Positions 48,027 through 59,321 of a DNA stretch of 64,000 nt are shown here, one piece after another. The notes beneath the pieces were generated by a model. That model was not told the DNA's origin. It did not search any database and saw nothing but the letters and a program-made list of their open reading frames with translations. A program made the translations under genes and the position numbers. Within the stretch, counting starts at the first letter, position 1. Every line of letters begins with the position of its first letter. Origin of the DNA: Gyrodactylus bullatarudis (Eukaryota; Platyhelminthes; Monogenea; Gyrodactylidea; Gyrodactylidae). The DNA is taken from positions 283,152 through 347,151 of the forward strand of contig SSNU01000313.1 in the NCBI GenBank assembly GCA_012064415.1, in the 5' to 3' direction.

Positions 48027-50870
48027 AATCTTTTTTTTTCAAATTTTTACGCTTCAACCTCTGGATATGAACCCTTTCAATTGGCAATTGCATTAGCTAC
48101 ACTCAACATTTTTTCTATTACTGAATGATTTCGTTTCTCATACAAATTTCAATGTAGAAAGACACTAAATTTGTGATTATGTTAATTCATTCTTGTCTCT
48201 GTCCTAATCGAGCCCTTTAATTTGTGAAATCCCTGGATTAAATCATTTTCGACGACTTTGAAAGCGTTGTTCTTTTCACACCAAATAGGAAACTGGAATC
48301 TTTTATAAATAATTATTGTTATCATCATACTTACCAATTCGCATTGTTATAAAAGACCCCACTTTTTCACTTTCTACCTTATCACATTACAAAAAGACTT
48401 TTGCGCAATTTTTAAATTTTATTTTTACCCTCACCATCCAGTGGTGCTGTTCAAAAAATATTATTCAGCTATTATTATTTTAAATGAAATACAAATTCTT
48501 AGATATATTTATAATATGGAAAATAATTTCTTTTTTCTCATTACAACTGCTCAACCCTTAGGAGAGACCTATAGAAATCGCCGAGAATTTTGTATGGTTT
48601 CATAATAGAGGCTGATAACGAATATGAAATTCTTTTTTCAAAAATTAAATTTTATTTTAGGACATATTGTCCCAAAAAATGACCAATTTTAGACTCTGAA
48701 AACTTATTTATCTCATGACTTCAAGGGGATCAAATTCTATGGATTTGGTCTATTTCTTTTTTTCTTTGATCTCTGTGGCTGGATTTTCAGAAAAAGTTTA
48801 TTATATTTTCTTGAAAAAATTTATGTCTTTAAATTTTCATAACTTCCCAATAAAGTATTGTAGCTTGGTTAATTCGAAAGTGACCATGAATGCAATATTT
48901 AAAATTTTGTATTACAAAAAGGAACCAAAAATGAATTAAATTTTAGGGGTCCTCAAATCCAATGTGAAAAAGTAACCTAAATTGTATTTTGGCCTACCAC
49001 TGCAACCATATTTGCAAATGGGAATGTCCGAATCACATTGTCCGAGTGACCAATTTTGCAAATATAAAAAAATTACAGAAGATAACTTTGATCTATTGGA
49101 TGGAATAATTATGCTTGAAATCTAGTCTCCAAATCTTTAGAGTACATTTTGACTTGATTAAAGAGAAATATGAATTAAATGGAGACAGAAAAAATCAATG
49201 AATCGATTTAAATGTCATTCAACAAATCCAAGACTTAGGCCCTTCAATTCTACCTTTCTCAAGTCGCTATCATTTTTTAGTAACTAACACAAAAGAAAAT
49301 AAGGATCTCATCGATTTTAATCTAGAACACATTTTCGATACGAATGAATACTGTGAATATCTTGATGATTAGTCGATCAAAGACTAAAAAGACGAGAATT
49401 TAAAAATATATAATAACCCAAATCTACTTTAAAGTAGTGTCGGTATTTTTAAAAATCTTGCTAATTTCAGAGAAAAATTATTTATTTAAAATTTGAATGT
49501 TTTATTGTTTGCTGTTGTTGCTTTTGGGATGACTACAGATTTCAAATATGGATTATCCAGACACAGTCACTTCAACATTTTTCGCTCTCTCGTTAAATAA
49601 TGTTTAATTTAGGGAATGTCTAAATGTTTGATCCTGAGGAAACGAAGAAATTCCCATCAATTTGCATAATCCCTTTTGTAATTATTGTTTGTGTTAAACA
49701 TTTTTGATAATAATTTGCATTCACGCTTGGAATAAATAAATTTTTGTATCTCAACAGAATGGTTAATCTTTGATAATTGGTGTCAACTCGATTGTCTCTT
49801 GGTCGTAGCCGACTAGGAAAGATCGATTGAGTTTCGATATGTACTCCCTGAATAAAGAATATTATTGAATGAGCTCAAATTTGTTCTTTTTGAATGAAAA
49901 TAATCATTTTGCTGCCGGGGCAAAGTTGGTGGGTCCGAACATTCTTCTTACCAAACCATGTTTTTGTAGCATCAGATGCTAATTATTACACCTAGTTAAT
50001 TTTTATCGATTTCGAAGATTTAAAGCAATTTGATACTGATATTTGAGAAGATACATAGTTGAGATTGGAAATTTAGTAGGGTTTTAGAATACGCTGAATA
50101 AAGAATATGTAATTTTTCTCAAAAACCAACCTTTAGTTTAGAAGATATTATCCCAAATTATGACCATATTTAGACCTAACTTTTAAATTTCAAGAAATGA
50201 CTTTTTTTTAAAAACGAATCATCTTTAACTTAATGAAATATTGTAGCTTAATAAGTCATAGTTCATTCGAGAGAATATTAGTTCTTCTCTCAGAAAAGTG
50301 GTCAATAAATTATTTTCAGTTGCTTTAAAACAGAATAATGGCTTGAGAATGTTACCTGTCTCATATAAGACCCACTGTGAAGGGTTAATGATCAGTAGGG
50401 CGGTAAAAAAATAGCAATAATTTTTTAGAAAATAGCATTTGTATACTGAAAAAAAGAAAATTTTAGCAAAATCAAATTTTAAAAATAGCAAAAAGAGCAT
50501 TATGACTTTTTAAAGTCACTTCCTAAAAAACGTTGTATTCTTTGGTATACATAATTTGGAATGCATGATGAAACTTTTTTTTTGTCTTATTGAGAATAGG
50601 ATCCTGAACAAAATGTACCGATTCATACGATAAAAATCCGACCATTAAAATACAAATGATAACCAAGTACTCTGATTGGTCCAAGAACTATTATCCAATA
50701 TTATTCGTGTCAAATAAAAAATTTCTTAGTTCCTATGGACTTTGCCCCTAGGCTTACGAAATTCTAGTTAATAGTAATGGGGTAATTGAGTTGATTTCGT
50801 ATGAGAAAGTAGATCATATTCGATCAAGACTTGTCTATGATTAGATCATGGTTAAGAATGTAAAGAAATG
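48027..50870. other. Intergenic
   Basis: No gene is supported. A small piece of the dispersed foldback family is at ~50008-50055. Confidence 0.5.
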
Positions 50871-50879
50871 TTTCAAATT

Positions 50880-51235
50880 TCCACTTTTTCAACTTTCAAA
50901 TCCAAAATTTTTATCGATTTCAAAGATTTGAAGCAGTTAAATATTGATATTCAGGATCAGAAGAATTAGACCAAGATTTCGAATTTGGCCGTAGAATTTG
51001 AGAGAAAATTACTCTTTCCAAGAAAAAGTTCAATCTCTATATTATGGATCATTTTCGTTCGTGATAATCGAAAAATTCAAATGGTTCAATTTCCCACCGT
51101 AATAACGAATTTCTGTGAATTCTTGCAGGCGAATTCGAAATCTTCGTCTAATTCTTCTGATCCTGAATATCAATATTTAACTGCTTCAAATCTTCGATAA
51201 AAATTTTGGATTTGAAATTTGAAAAAGTGGAAATT
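50880..51235. repeat. Foldback repeat with ~110-bp arms
   Basis: The left arm (50881-50990, ccactttttcaactttcaaa...) and right arm (~51125-51235, ...gaaatttgaaaaagtgg) are near-perfect inverse copies around ~135 bp. The inner sequence is a weaker palindrome. It shares wording with the 19.8-20.5 kb foldback. Confidence 0.75.
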
Positions 51236-51429
51236 TGAAACATTTTTGAAATTCAAAAAATGGCTCAATTTTGGTCAGATAAAATTTTTTTCGGAAATTT
51301 TTTTTGTATTCAAAACTAATCAGCTCATTTCATAGTGGAATCCAAAAAATAAATTTTTTCCTGACTTTCTGGATAAAAATATTGAGATTTTGTAAAAAAT
51401 AGGAAATTCTCATCTTCATTTCAATTAGG

Positions 51430-52424
51430 TTTATAATAATAGGGTTAGTCCTCTTTTAGCTGATATCTTCTTAGGCTGGTTAGAACTAAATAAAATGTGT
51501 GAAACAATTCTTTTACTGATGTTTACATCAGATATGTCGATGACACTTTTATTTTGATGAAGCCTAACGTATCATCAGATGATTTTTTCTTAAAGATGAA
51601 CTCTTTTCATCCAAATATTAAGTTTACTATGGAAAAAGAATCTAATGATATTTTAAGCTTCTTAGATGTGAAACTAACCAGAAAAGAAGATGGGTCAATT
51701 CAAAGAAACATTTTCAAGAAAAAGACTGACAATGGTAAATATCTCCATTATGCCAGTTTTAGTCCTGTTTCACATAAAGTTGGTTTAGTAATTGGCCTAG
51801 GAAAGAGGATAAGAAGAATAGTGAGTCCAGAGGAAATACCTAAAGAAATAGAGAACACGAAGATATGTTTAATGGAAAACGGTTATCCTAATAAATTTGT
51901 GGACAAATTTATCAACTTACCAGTCGATAGAGATGTCGTTGAAAACACAGATGAAGTTGAGAAAACCACGATTTTCATGAAACTTAACTTCAAAGGAGAT
52001 GGTTTTAGTAACGATTTAAGAAGAAAGTTAACTGATCTCATTAATCAACATTATATCAACATACAATTGAAAATCGTATTTAAAACTCAGAGATTGTTTA
52101 ACCTAATTCATAAAGATTTACTGAAACCTGAAGAGAAAACTCTATTGATTTATAAATTTCAATGCTTCATATATAGGTCGTACAATTAGGAAGTTATCAA
52201 CTAGAGGGAACGATCATCTTAAGAAAGACACAGCGGTGACCAGGCATCTAAGAAAAGACGGACATGAAGCTTCAATTTCAAACTTTTCAATTTTATACAA
52301 AAATGCAGGGGATGACAGTACAGACGTTTGGATGAAGGAGAAATTCTTCATAAATTTATATAAGCCAGACTTGTGTGTTCAAAAGAATTATTCCTATAAT
52401 CTTCAACTACCTTGGCCTATGTGA
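51430..52424 (+). mobile_element. Penelope-like retroelement (copy B), 5'-truncated and broken
   Basis: The similarity starts abruptly inside the reverse transcriptase at VSPLLADIFLGWLELNKM. After a frame change it continues with FTDVYIRYVDDTFILMKPN, LSFLDVKLTRKEDG, KTDNGKYLHYASFSPVSHK and the nuclease fragment SYIGRTIRKLSTR, where several residues before SYIG are deleted. The end is YSYNLQLPWPM. The protein is clearly the same family as copy A at 15.2 kb but divergent, so not a recent duplicate. 5' truncation is common in retroelements. Confidence 0.85.
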
Positions 52425-53066
52425 GCTTTTTCACTTTTCTCTCCACTGATGCTACTTATTGGAGAGTTTTGGTGTTTTTTTAGCTCATTATATTCTGATT
52501 TTCTTTGACGTTCACTATTTCTTTCATAATTTGTAAATTATTATCTTCAATGAATTCTTAACTTTTATCATTTTCAAAGTATTGCCACTGATGATGCTTT
52601 ATGAAATGTACATATGGCTTTAATATAATCTTCTTTCTAATTTTCCAAATAGGTTTATAAGGTTTGTTCGATGAACAAATTAAGATTAAAATGGCGAAAA
52701 AATAGCTTTTGTTGGGAAATAGCAAAATTATTTCAGAAACCAAAACTTACACAATAGAATGTTCTTTATCATTTTAATTAGATTTTATCGCTCATGAACA
52801 TGTTAAAAATAGCATTTTTATCGCCCTAATGATCAGTGATCACCTGGTAAAAGTTCCTTGAAAATTGAGCGTTGTTTTGAAAAATTTTGAATTTTAAACC
52901 TGAATGACATAATAGAGAAGCACAAGCCTTAATACCGAAAAATGCTCAGAATTCACAGTTTTACTTGAAAATTTTGATGTAAAAGTTAAAATTTACAAAC
53001 TACCCTGGTGAATAGATTAAAATTCGCCTGCCAATTTGTAGGATCACAGAAAAATACCTGTAAGAC
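52425..53066. other. Spacer between PLE copy B and TPH 3' end
   Basis: It probably includes the PLE 3' tail. Nothing else is supported. Confidence 0.4.
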
Positions 53067-56000
53067 CTACTTGAGTTTCTCCTTTGCCTGGGTAAATGTA
53101 TCAATTTTGTAATAGGCATTCTGATAACAAGTAACAAGACATTCTTCATTGATAATTCCCTCAGTGTTAAATTCTTTGGTGTTGGCTTTGTCGCTTACAG
53201 CATGCTAGGGAGAAAATACAGAATATTTCAAATTCTTACCAAAAGTTCAGCCCTCGAGGATAAGAGACCAGCTCCATAGGCTTTAAGTTGGCCATTTTGA
53301 CTAAGCAAGCCGAATTCAACTGTAAAAAAGTAAATCTAAAGAAAGTTGAAGAATTATATTCCCTTACTGTGGCCAATTTTTTTGCCTCCTCATCACTAAG
53401 GCCAATGACAGATAGACCAATTTGATGACTTAACTCAGCAAATTCCACATCAGCCAATAATGGAGCATGGCCCATTAATTCATGAATTGTGTCTCTGTAG
53501 AACAAATTTTTAAATTACAATTACATTCGGTTGCAAAGCTCATTGGTCACCCTTGTTCAAGAAACTGCGATAAAACTTTTGATCAGTTCATTTACTATTC
53601 CTACGAAAATACATTGAACAACATGTAAAGCTTGTAAGATTACCGAAAAGCGGTTGTCTTATGAGCTATATGAACATGAACGAATTTTAAGGGAAGCTCT
53701 ATTATGCATCATGGATGCAATTTCTTTGATTTCAATAATAAAAAATGCATTGAAAGGTGAGTCACTTTGAAAAAAAAAGATTTTGCTCTCAATCCACAGT
53801 CTTACGCATAGATTAAAAAGCCTAATTTCTATTCCTAAATTTTGGAGCTATCTATAGGATAATTTTGGAGAAATTTTAGTCATGTAATCTTCTTATATTT
53901 TTAAGATGTAGCTTTGTTCAAGTCTATCGTTTATACATTTTCTAAAAAGCAAAGAAAATATATTGAATAAAAAAATAAGGATTTGAAATTTAAACTCCAA
54001 GAAGCAAAGTCGTGAATAGAGCTGATAAAGCAAGCCAGTACGACGAAAAAAATATAGGTCAAAATGTTTTAAGAAATCCAATATACCCATGATACATCGG
54101 GAATATAGCGAAAATATTCAAGCAATTTCTCGTAAACGTTCACTTTACCAGCTCTGTTCATGACTGCAACATAACCAATAAGTTAATTAGGGATTAATTT
54201 AAATCAAAGCCAATAATGAAATGTTAAAACTCACGGTTCCGGTGTATACGCAGGATCAATAGAGTGTCTCACATATTGAGTACAAAAGAAAACTCGATGA
54301 GCTAGTCCAAATAGAAAATTCTTTGGTGATAAATATCCAGCAACAGGCCATAATTGAAAATTTGTTTTTTCTTCAAAAGTAGGAATTTTTTTTAATTGAA
54401 TTAATTTTTACAAAAAGTACTAAAAAAATTGGTCATGTAAAGTCTTTAGCTTAGATTAGAGTACCGCTCTTGTTCAAAAAACTAGCAAAATTGAATGATT
54501 AACTAAGCATTTAATAATAAATAAAATCTGAGAGTCGGAAAGCTAATTTTAAACTTTAACTGGGCTGAGATTTGAACCTCGTACCTAATAATTGGAACTG
54601 CCGAAATTGGGCAGAAATTTCAATTAAAATGGTATATTTTGAAATTTTTGTGACAAAAAATTATTTTCTTTGATCACACAAATTAGAAAATTGGTAGACA
54701 TATCAAAATAATTACGCTGATTCCGAATCTGACTTCCTTTTTGAAAGCCGACTTTTTTGGTTCTAAAACCAGCTAACTTCTAAACTATTAGAGATATCGA
54801 GCAAGCAATTGCAAATTTGAAACATACAGCTATTGATTTACGATTATTTTATTTTTCCTAAGGCAAATAGATTTTCAAAAAAAAACGTTCTAAATATATT
54901 TTTATTTATTTTCTAAAACTCACTTTTCTTCGAGTAACTTTGGTGAGCATCAGTGAAAACCTATCTTTATTAATTCTACATATTTTTGTAGCTTAATAAA
55001 TTTCCTTTCTAATGAGAAGTGAAAAAAGTATTCAATGTACCTTTCAGTTCAAATTATTGTTCAAGAAAGTTTTGTGTTCTACTGGTGGGACAATGGGACA
55101 TGAAGGGTTAAAGTGAGGAAATTTCGAGGCAATATCAAAAACTAACTAATTTTAATCCCAAATGGAGCGAAAATTTTGAAATTCTGTTGGTTTCTTAGTC
55201 TATTACACAAAAAGCTCACTTGAAGAAGACGATCTACAGACTGGATTGAGAGTTTCTATTATTTCTTAGAAAGAACTCATAGAGTCCAATAGAGAATATT
55301 TATCAGAATTCAAAAATCTATCAAATAAATCAGTATTGAGGTTGGAGACCAAGAAATACATTCTCCCTCTCTTAAAGAATAAATTCTTCCTGATTTTAAT
55401 TGAAATTTGACTGAAATTTAAATAATACTCACTTTTGAGATAATTCGATATATCCTCAAGTTGTGGGACATACTCCTGACTAGAATTTTATCAAGTTAAA
55501 TTAAAACAAACCAAAAGTCAACCTCTCGAGTGAGCTCATCAAATCTGTCCAAATATTCTCTACAGGCATGATCTCTATGAGCAGATACGAGACCTTGAAA
55601 TACTGCCTTCCAAGTTTTGTTCTCTACATCAGTAAAGACAACTTTTGGAATCATCTCTCCGCTGGAAAATGAAAAATAAAATAATTTCTTAAGTTACTCT
55701 TGAGTAGTTTACGGGTTAATTGAAATGTATTTTGAAACAAAGAAACTTTAAATTGGAGAATTTCTTCTCCTTTTTTCTTACTATTTGTAGTTCAGGGCTA
55801 GTTCAGCAAACATCATCCTTCTCTCTCGATATTCTGCATCTCGAAAACCCTGGAAGACAAAAATCATTTTTCAGTTTACTGGATGTTCAATGTCCAAATC
55901 TGGCCCGAAATGGATGACCGCATTGGCTACGTATTCTAAATCCTTTTTCCGCCGAGGGAACCAGAGATCTTCATGTGTTCCCTTCTCTTTCGAGTAGATT

Positions 56001-56242
56001 ATCTTGTAATCAAACCGCTTCTCCACATAACTAGCTTTTATCAAGTCTATCGTTTCCTCGCTATTCGGTGTGAATACAGTTATAAGGTATTCAATTCGCT
56101 TTTCACAATCTCTAGCTGTGCGGCTCTCCAGGGAGATTAATAAACTTTGAGATTTTTCAATTATCTTCAAAAACTCAATTAGAGATGTAGAAATTTTGGT
56201 CTCAGTAAGAACTAGCGTGAAAGTCTTTTCAAAGTTATTCAT
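53067..56242 (-). CDS. TPH: Tryptophan 5-hydroxylase (aromatic amino-acid hydroxylase)
   Basis: Eight minus-strand exons keep phase: 56242-55880, 55849-55782, 55661-55523, 55475-55433, 54370-54235, 53494-53368, 53335-53240 and 53204-53067; 369 residues. The enzyme uses iron, tetrahydrobiopterin and oxygen to make 5-hydroxytryptophan, the first step to serotonin. An ACT-like regulatory part (~1-100, with [10 protein letters not shown]) is followed by [16 protein letters not shown] and the catalytic core. Iron ligands are His254, His259 (HELMGH) and Glu299 (FTVEFG), spaced exactly as in the family. HACREYL, YTPEPDT and EECLV favour TPH over phenylalanine or tyrosine hydroxylases. Introns of 30, 47, 32 and 35 nt occur; those of 30 and 32 nt are forced by homology. 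About five residues are missing before VPQLED, and the C-terminus ends at EKLK without the usual tail. Confidence 0.88.
54005..54175 (-). repeat. Coding-like dispersed repeat, copy 2 (in a TPH intron)
   Basis: On the minus strand one frame reads [20 protein letters not shown], then [11 protein letters not shown] and a stop, then a hydrophobic stretch. This looks like an exon of an unidentified membrane protein or element. A decayed copy sits in a Radil intron (31995-32160). Confidence 0.5.
54553..54572 (-). other. tRNA-type B-box in a TPH intron
   Basis: The minus strand carries CGAGGTTCAAATCTCAGCC, a good pol III B-box core, but no foldable tRNA surrounds it. It may be a SINE remnant. Confidence 0.3.
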
Positions 56243-56347
56243 GACGAAATAAAGAGATCAAAGAACAGAATTCTCGGGAAAGAATTTAGATGAAAAATTA
56301 TTGGTCAACAAGAATGAGATTAGGATTGGTGAAAATTTACATCAACT

Positions 56348-56353
56348 TTATTT
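56348..56353 (-). terminator. Polyadenylation signal of the H2A gene
   Basis: AATAAA on the minus strand, 18-23 nt after the H2A stop codon; no histone stem-loop is seen. Confidence 0.6.
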
Positions 56354-56370
56354 GAAAATACATGGATATT

Positions 56371-56766
56371 TTAAAACTCTTGAGAAATAGGTTTATCTGT
56401 AGCCTTTCCTGATTTCTTTGGGAGAAGAGATGGTAGGATTTGAGGCAGAACACCACCAGCTGGTATGCATACATTTCCGAGGAGTTTATTCAGTTCTTCA
56501 TCGTTTCTCAAGGCCAATTGGATGTGACGAGGAATGATACGAGACTTTTTGTTATCTCTTGCTGCATTTCCAGCTAATTCAAGAATTTCAGCACAGAGAT
56601 ATTCTAGTACAGCAGTTGCATAGATTGGAGCTCCAGCACCAATTCTTTCGCTATATTTTCCTTTTTTAAGGTATCTGCCGATTCTTGAGACGGGGAAGGT
56701 CAGACCAGCCTTTGAGCTCTTCGTCTTTTTTGTTCCCTTGTTAGCAACTTTACCTCTTGCAGACAT
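56371..56766 (-). CDS. H2AX: Histone H2A, H2A.X type
   Basis: A single exon of 131 residues. The histone fold is canonical ([20 protein letters not shown], then [31 protein letters not shown] and [20 protein letters not shown]). The C-terminus ends SQEF, fitting the SQ-[E/D]-aromatic motif whose Ser is phosphorylated at DNA breaks, so this is an H2A.X. The docking region reads [13 protein letters not shown] where most H2As have a Thr-Ile-Ala-Gln-type segment, a mild oddity. It is intronless but has AATAAA just downstream and no stem-loop, as for replication-independent variants. It is head to head with AGPAT, 146 bp between start codons. Confidence 0.92.
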   Translation of the reverse strand: MSARGKVANKGTKKTKSSKAGLTFPVSRIGRYLKKGKYSERIGAGAPIYATAVLEYLCAEILELAGNAARDNKKSRIIPRHIQLALRNDEELNKLLGNVCIPAGGVLPQILPSLLPKKSGKATDKPISQEF

Positions 56767-56912
56767 ATTCAGATAATTTCAAATTCAAAATTAAGTTTAC
56801 ATTTTAAAATTTAAATGAGACATCTTAAAGTCTGTGAAGTTAACCATATGTTGTTAGAATTATGTGAAAATTAAATTTTTGCCGCTAAAAGAAGAGTTTG
56901 GCAAAATTCTCA

Positions 56913-57734
56913 ATGCTGATTTATTCTCTCAAGTTTCTGACAATCGGTGTGTTTTTGCTGTTGGGAACTGGATTCTATGCTATCTATTTTCTATTCAGAG
57001 GAAGAAGCTTTGATAATGGCTAGTAATTGAAATAACTATAATCTTAGCTCATTCTCGCTATATTTAAACAGAATCGCTCGTTTAATTGGCTTAAATCCCA
57101 TCTATTTGGGCAAGAGACCAGGAAACCAGCCATGCATATATATTCTCAATCATCAAAGTCTAATAGATATGCTTGTTTTCTCATTGATTTGGCCAGATAA
57201 AGGATGTCCAGTGATGAAGAGCTCATTAAAATATTACGGATTTTTTGGACTTATGGCTCATTTATGCAAGGCTGTTTTTCTTGATCGAAAGAACTCACGA
57301 AATTCTATCGAAATGATGAATAATGCTGGAAAGATTGTCAAGAGAGAAGAATGTTCCATTCTTTTGTTTCCCGAAGGTACTCGGAGTGATGGTTATAAAA
57401 TATTACCTTTTAAAAAAGGAGCATTTCATATTGCTCTCACCACTCAGTATCCCATTCAGCCGGTAGTTGCAGAAACTTTTCTTCCATTTCTGGACCATAA
57501 AAATTTCACCTTCAAAAAATGTAAGTCAATCTTTAAAAATTTATCTCATAAAAATTCTTATACCTATAATCCATTCTAGATTCACCAAAAGTTCATTTCC
57601 TCCCTCTAATTGAGACAAAAGGAAAAACTGTAGATGATATTGGTGAGTTGATCAAAGCCGCTCACGATTCAATGTCCAAAGTCTTTGATGATTCCGTAAA
57701 TGAGTGGATAGAGGCCTCCAAGAAACTATCCTAA
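56913..57734 (+). CDS. AGPAT: 1-acyl-sn-glycerol-3-phosphate acyltransferase (AGPAT1/2 type)
   Basis: Exons 56913-57022, 57048-57520 and 57580-57734 encode 245 residues. The enzyme adds the second acyl chain to lysophosphatidic acid, making phosphatidic acid in the ER membrane. A hydrophobic N-terminal segment (~2-30) is the membrane anchor. The four acyltransferase blocks are visible: NHQSLID with catalytic His72 and Asp77, VFLDRKNSRN, LFPEGTRSDG (~143-152), and QYPIQPVVA. The first intron is 25 nt (57023-57047, GTAATT...CTTAG), the shortest in the window; the only other nearby acceptor (57070) would create a stop codon. At 245 residues it is a little shorter than human AGPAT1/2 (~280). Confidence 0.88.
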
Positions 57735-59248
57735 ACCAAATTAACATTCTTATTGTACAGAAGATTCAAAAAGAACTAGTAAATTATAGTCATTTCATCA
57801 GTTTCCTATTAATTTTTTTTCTACAGTCATTTAATGCATTTCTTTTATTGAATAAATTGATTAAAATCATCCAATTGATATGTCTTTTTATGTAATTTAC
57901 TTCTACAGCACATGTTGTAAATTGAGTGATTTATTAAAAATTAGATCAATAATAAACAGATAAAGGGCCTTCATACATAAAAATGATGTATTCAAATGCC
58001 AAGATGAACTGAAAATAAATTATTCTCTTCTATCACAAGGGGTCATGTTTTTCTCAAAAAATGTGAATTAATAAAAAATAAAGATTGGCTCAATACTGTC
58101 TACTACTGACACGAGTAGAAGAACAAGCGGCATTAAAGACTGATTGCAAAATAATTTCTGAAAATAGCGTTCAGCATATTCAAAATTTTTTATAATCTAA
58201 ATCTTTAGTATTTAAATAATCGATAATTGTAAATTTTAAACTTATCAGCGTTATTTTAGACAGTCTAAATTTAGAATATGATTATATATGAAAAAATAAT
58301 TAGTCATTTTACTTAGAAGTATATATGTGAATTTAAAATATTTCTATAAATAAATAGTGTTTTTTCACTTTGGGTCAAATTTTTTTATCAAAAACTATGT
58401 TCTAGAGACTTATATTTTATAGCTTATGATTCAGTTAATATTCTGTCTTTTTGGGTGATAAAACTTGATTATATTCGATCGAACAGTCAATTTTAATTCA
58501 AGTCCACAGATTTGTAAATAGAACCTTGGAAAAGTGTCCAGAACTGCAATGATGAGTAGAATCAATTTAATAAAAACATAAAAGTAAGGTTACGGTTGAT
58601 ACAGAGTAGATAGATCAAAGAATTACATTTACATTATATGGCAAGTTGGTTTACCATTTTAACTAAGAAGGGAATTCTAACGAGAAAGAATTACTATAAT
58701 TAATTTAATAAATATAAAGATATCTATCGGATTGTTATAAAAACTTGTGATAATAATTTATAACGTGCCATTATTACACGTTCAAAGTAGACTACAACTA
58801 CTGTAGTGGTAAAATGATTGAAAAAAGCACCTTGAATGAAATATCAACGAAAGCGTGTTCATTCAAGGTTGTATTAATAATACAATGTATCGTTTATTTT
58901 AATATTCCGTATAAATATCGGATACATGTACAAATAATTAGAGATAATCTGAATAACAATACTACTGTAGTAGATCAGAGAGGAGACCGTTGCCCTACTT
59001 ACTATAATCATGATAAAATTATCATGGCTTATAAATTACTTCTTTGATCTATTATAGGCTATACACTGTATTATGGTAATATTTATAGCTTAATGTGATT
59101 GTTATGCAAAGAGAATGATAAACTGTGTGTAGATTGGAACTTGAGCGAATTTTATTTAAAACGTTTTAATGAATTCGAAATTTTTAGATGTGAATTTCTC
59201 ATAAAGAATATCGAAATTTTTGATAAAAAATCAATCAGCAATAAAAGT
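57735..59248. other. Intergenic
   Basis: No gene is supported; AT-rich. Confidence 0.5.
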
Positions 59249-59249
59249 A

Positions 59250-59321
59250 ACCCACGGCGGGACTCGAACCCGCAATCTTCTGCTTAGGAGGCAGACGCCT
59301 TAACCATTAGGCCACGCAGGC
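59250..59321 (-). tRNA. tRNA-Arg (anticodon CCU)
   Basis: The minus-strand cloverleaf begins GCCTGCGTGGCCTAATGGTT. Acceptor stem GCCTGCG pairs with CGTGGGT, allowing G-U pairs. The anticodon stem TCTGC/GCAGA holds loop CTCCTAA, so the anticodon is CCU and reads AGG. The T arm is GCGGG-TTCGAGT-CCCGC. A and B boxes match consensus. No intron. It closely resembles animal tRNA-Arg(CCU). Confidence 0.93.

Noticed and set aside
53067..56242. Calling the hydroxylase PAH or TH
   Set aside because: HACREYL, the YTPEPDT segment and the ECLV-type C-terminal strand fit TPH better. The three enzymes are close, so this remains a preference, not proof.
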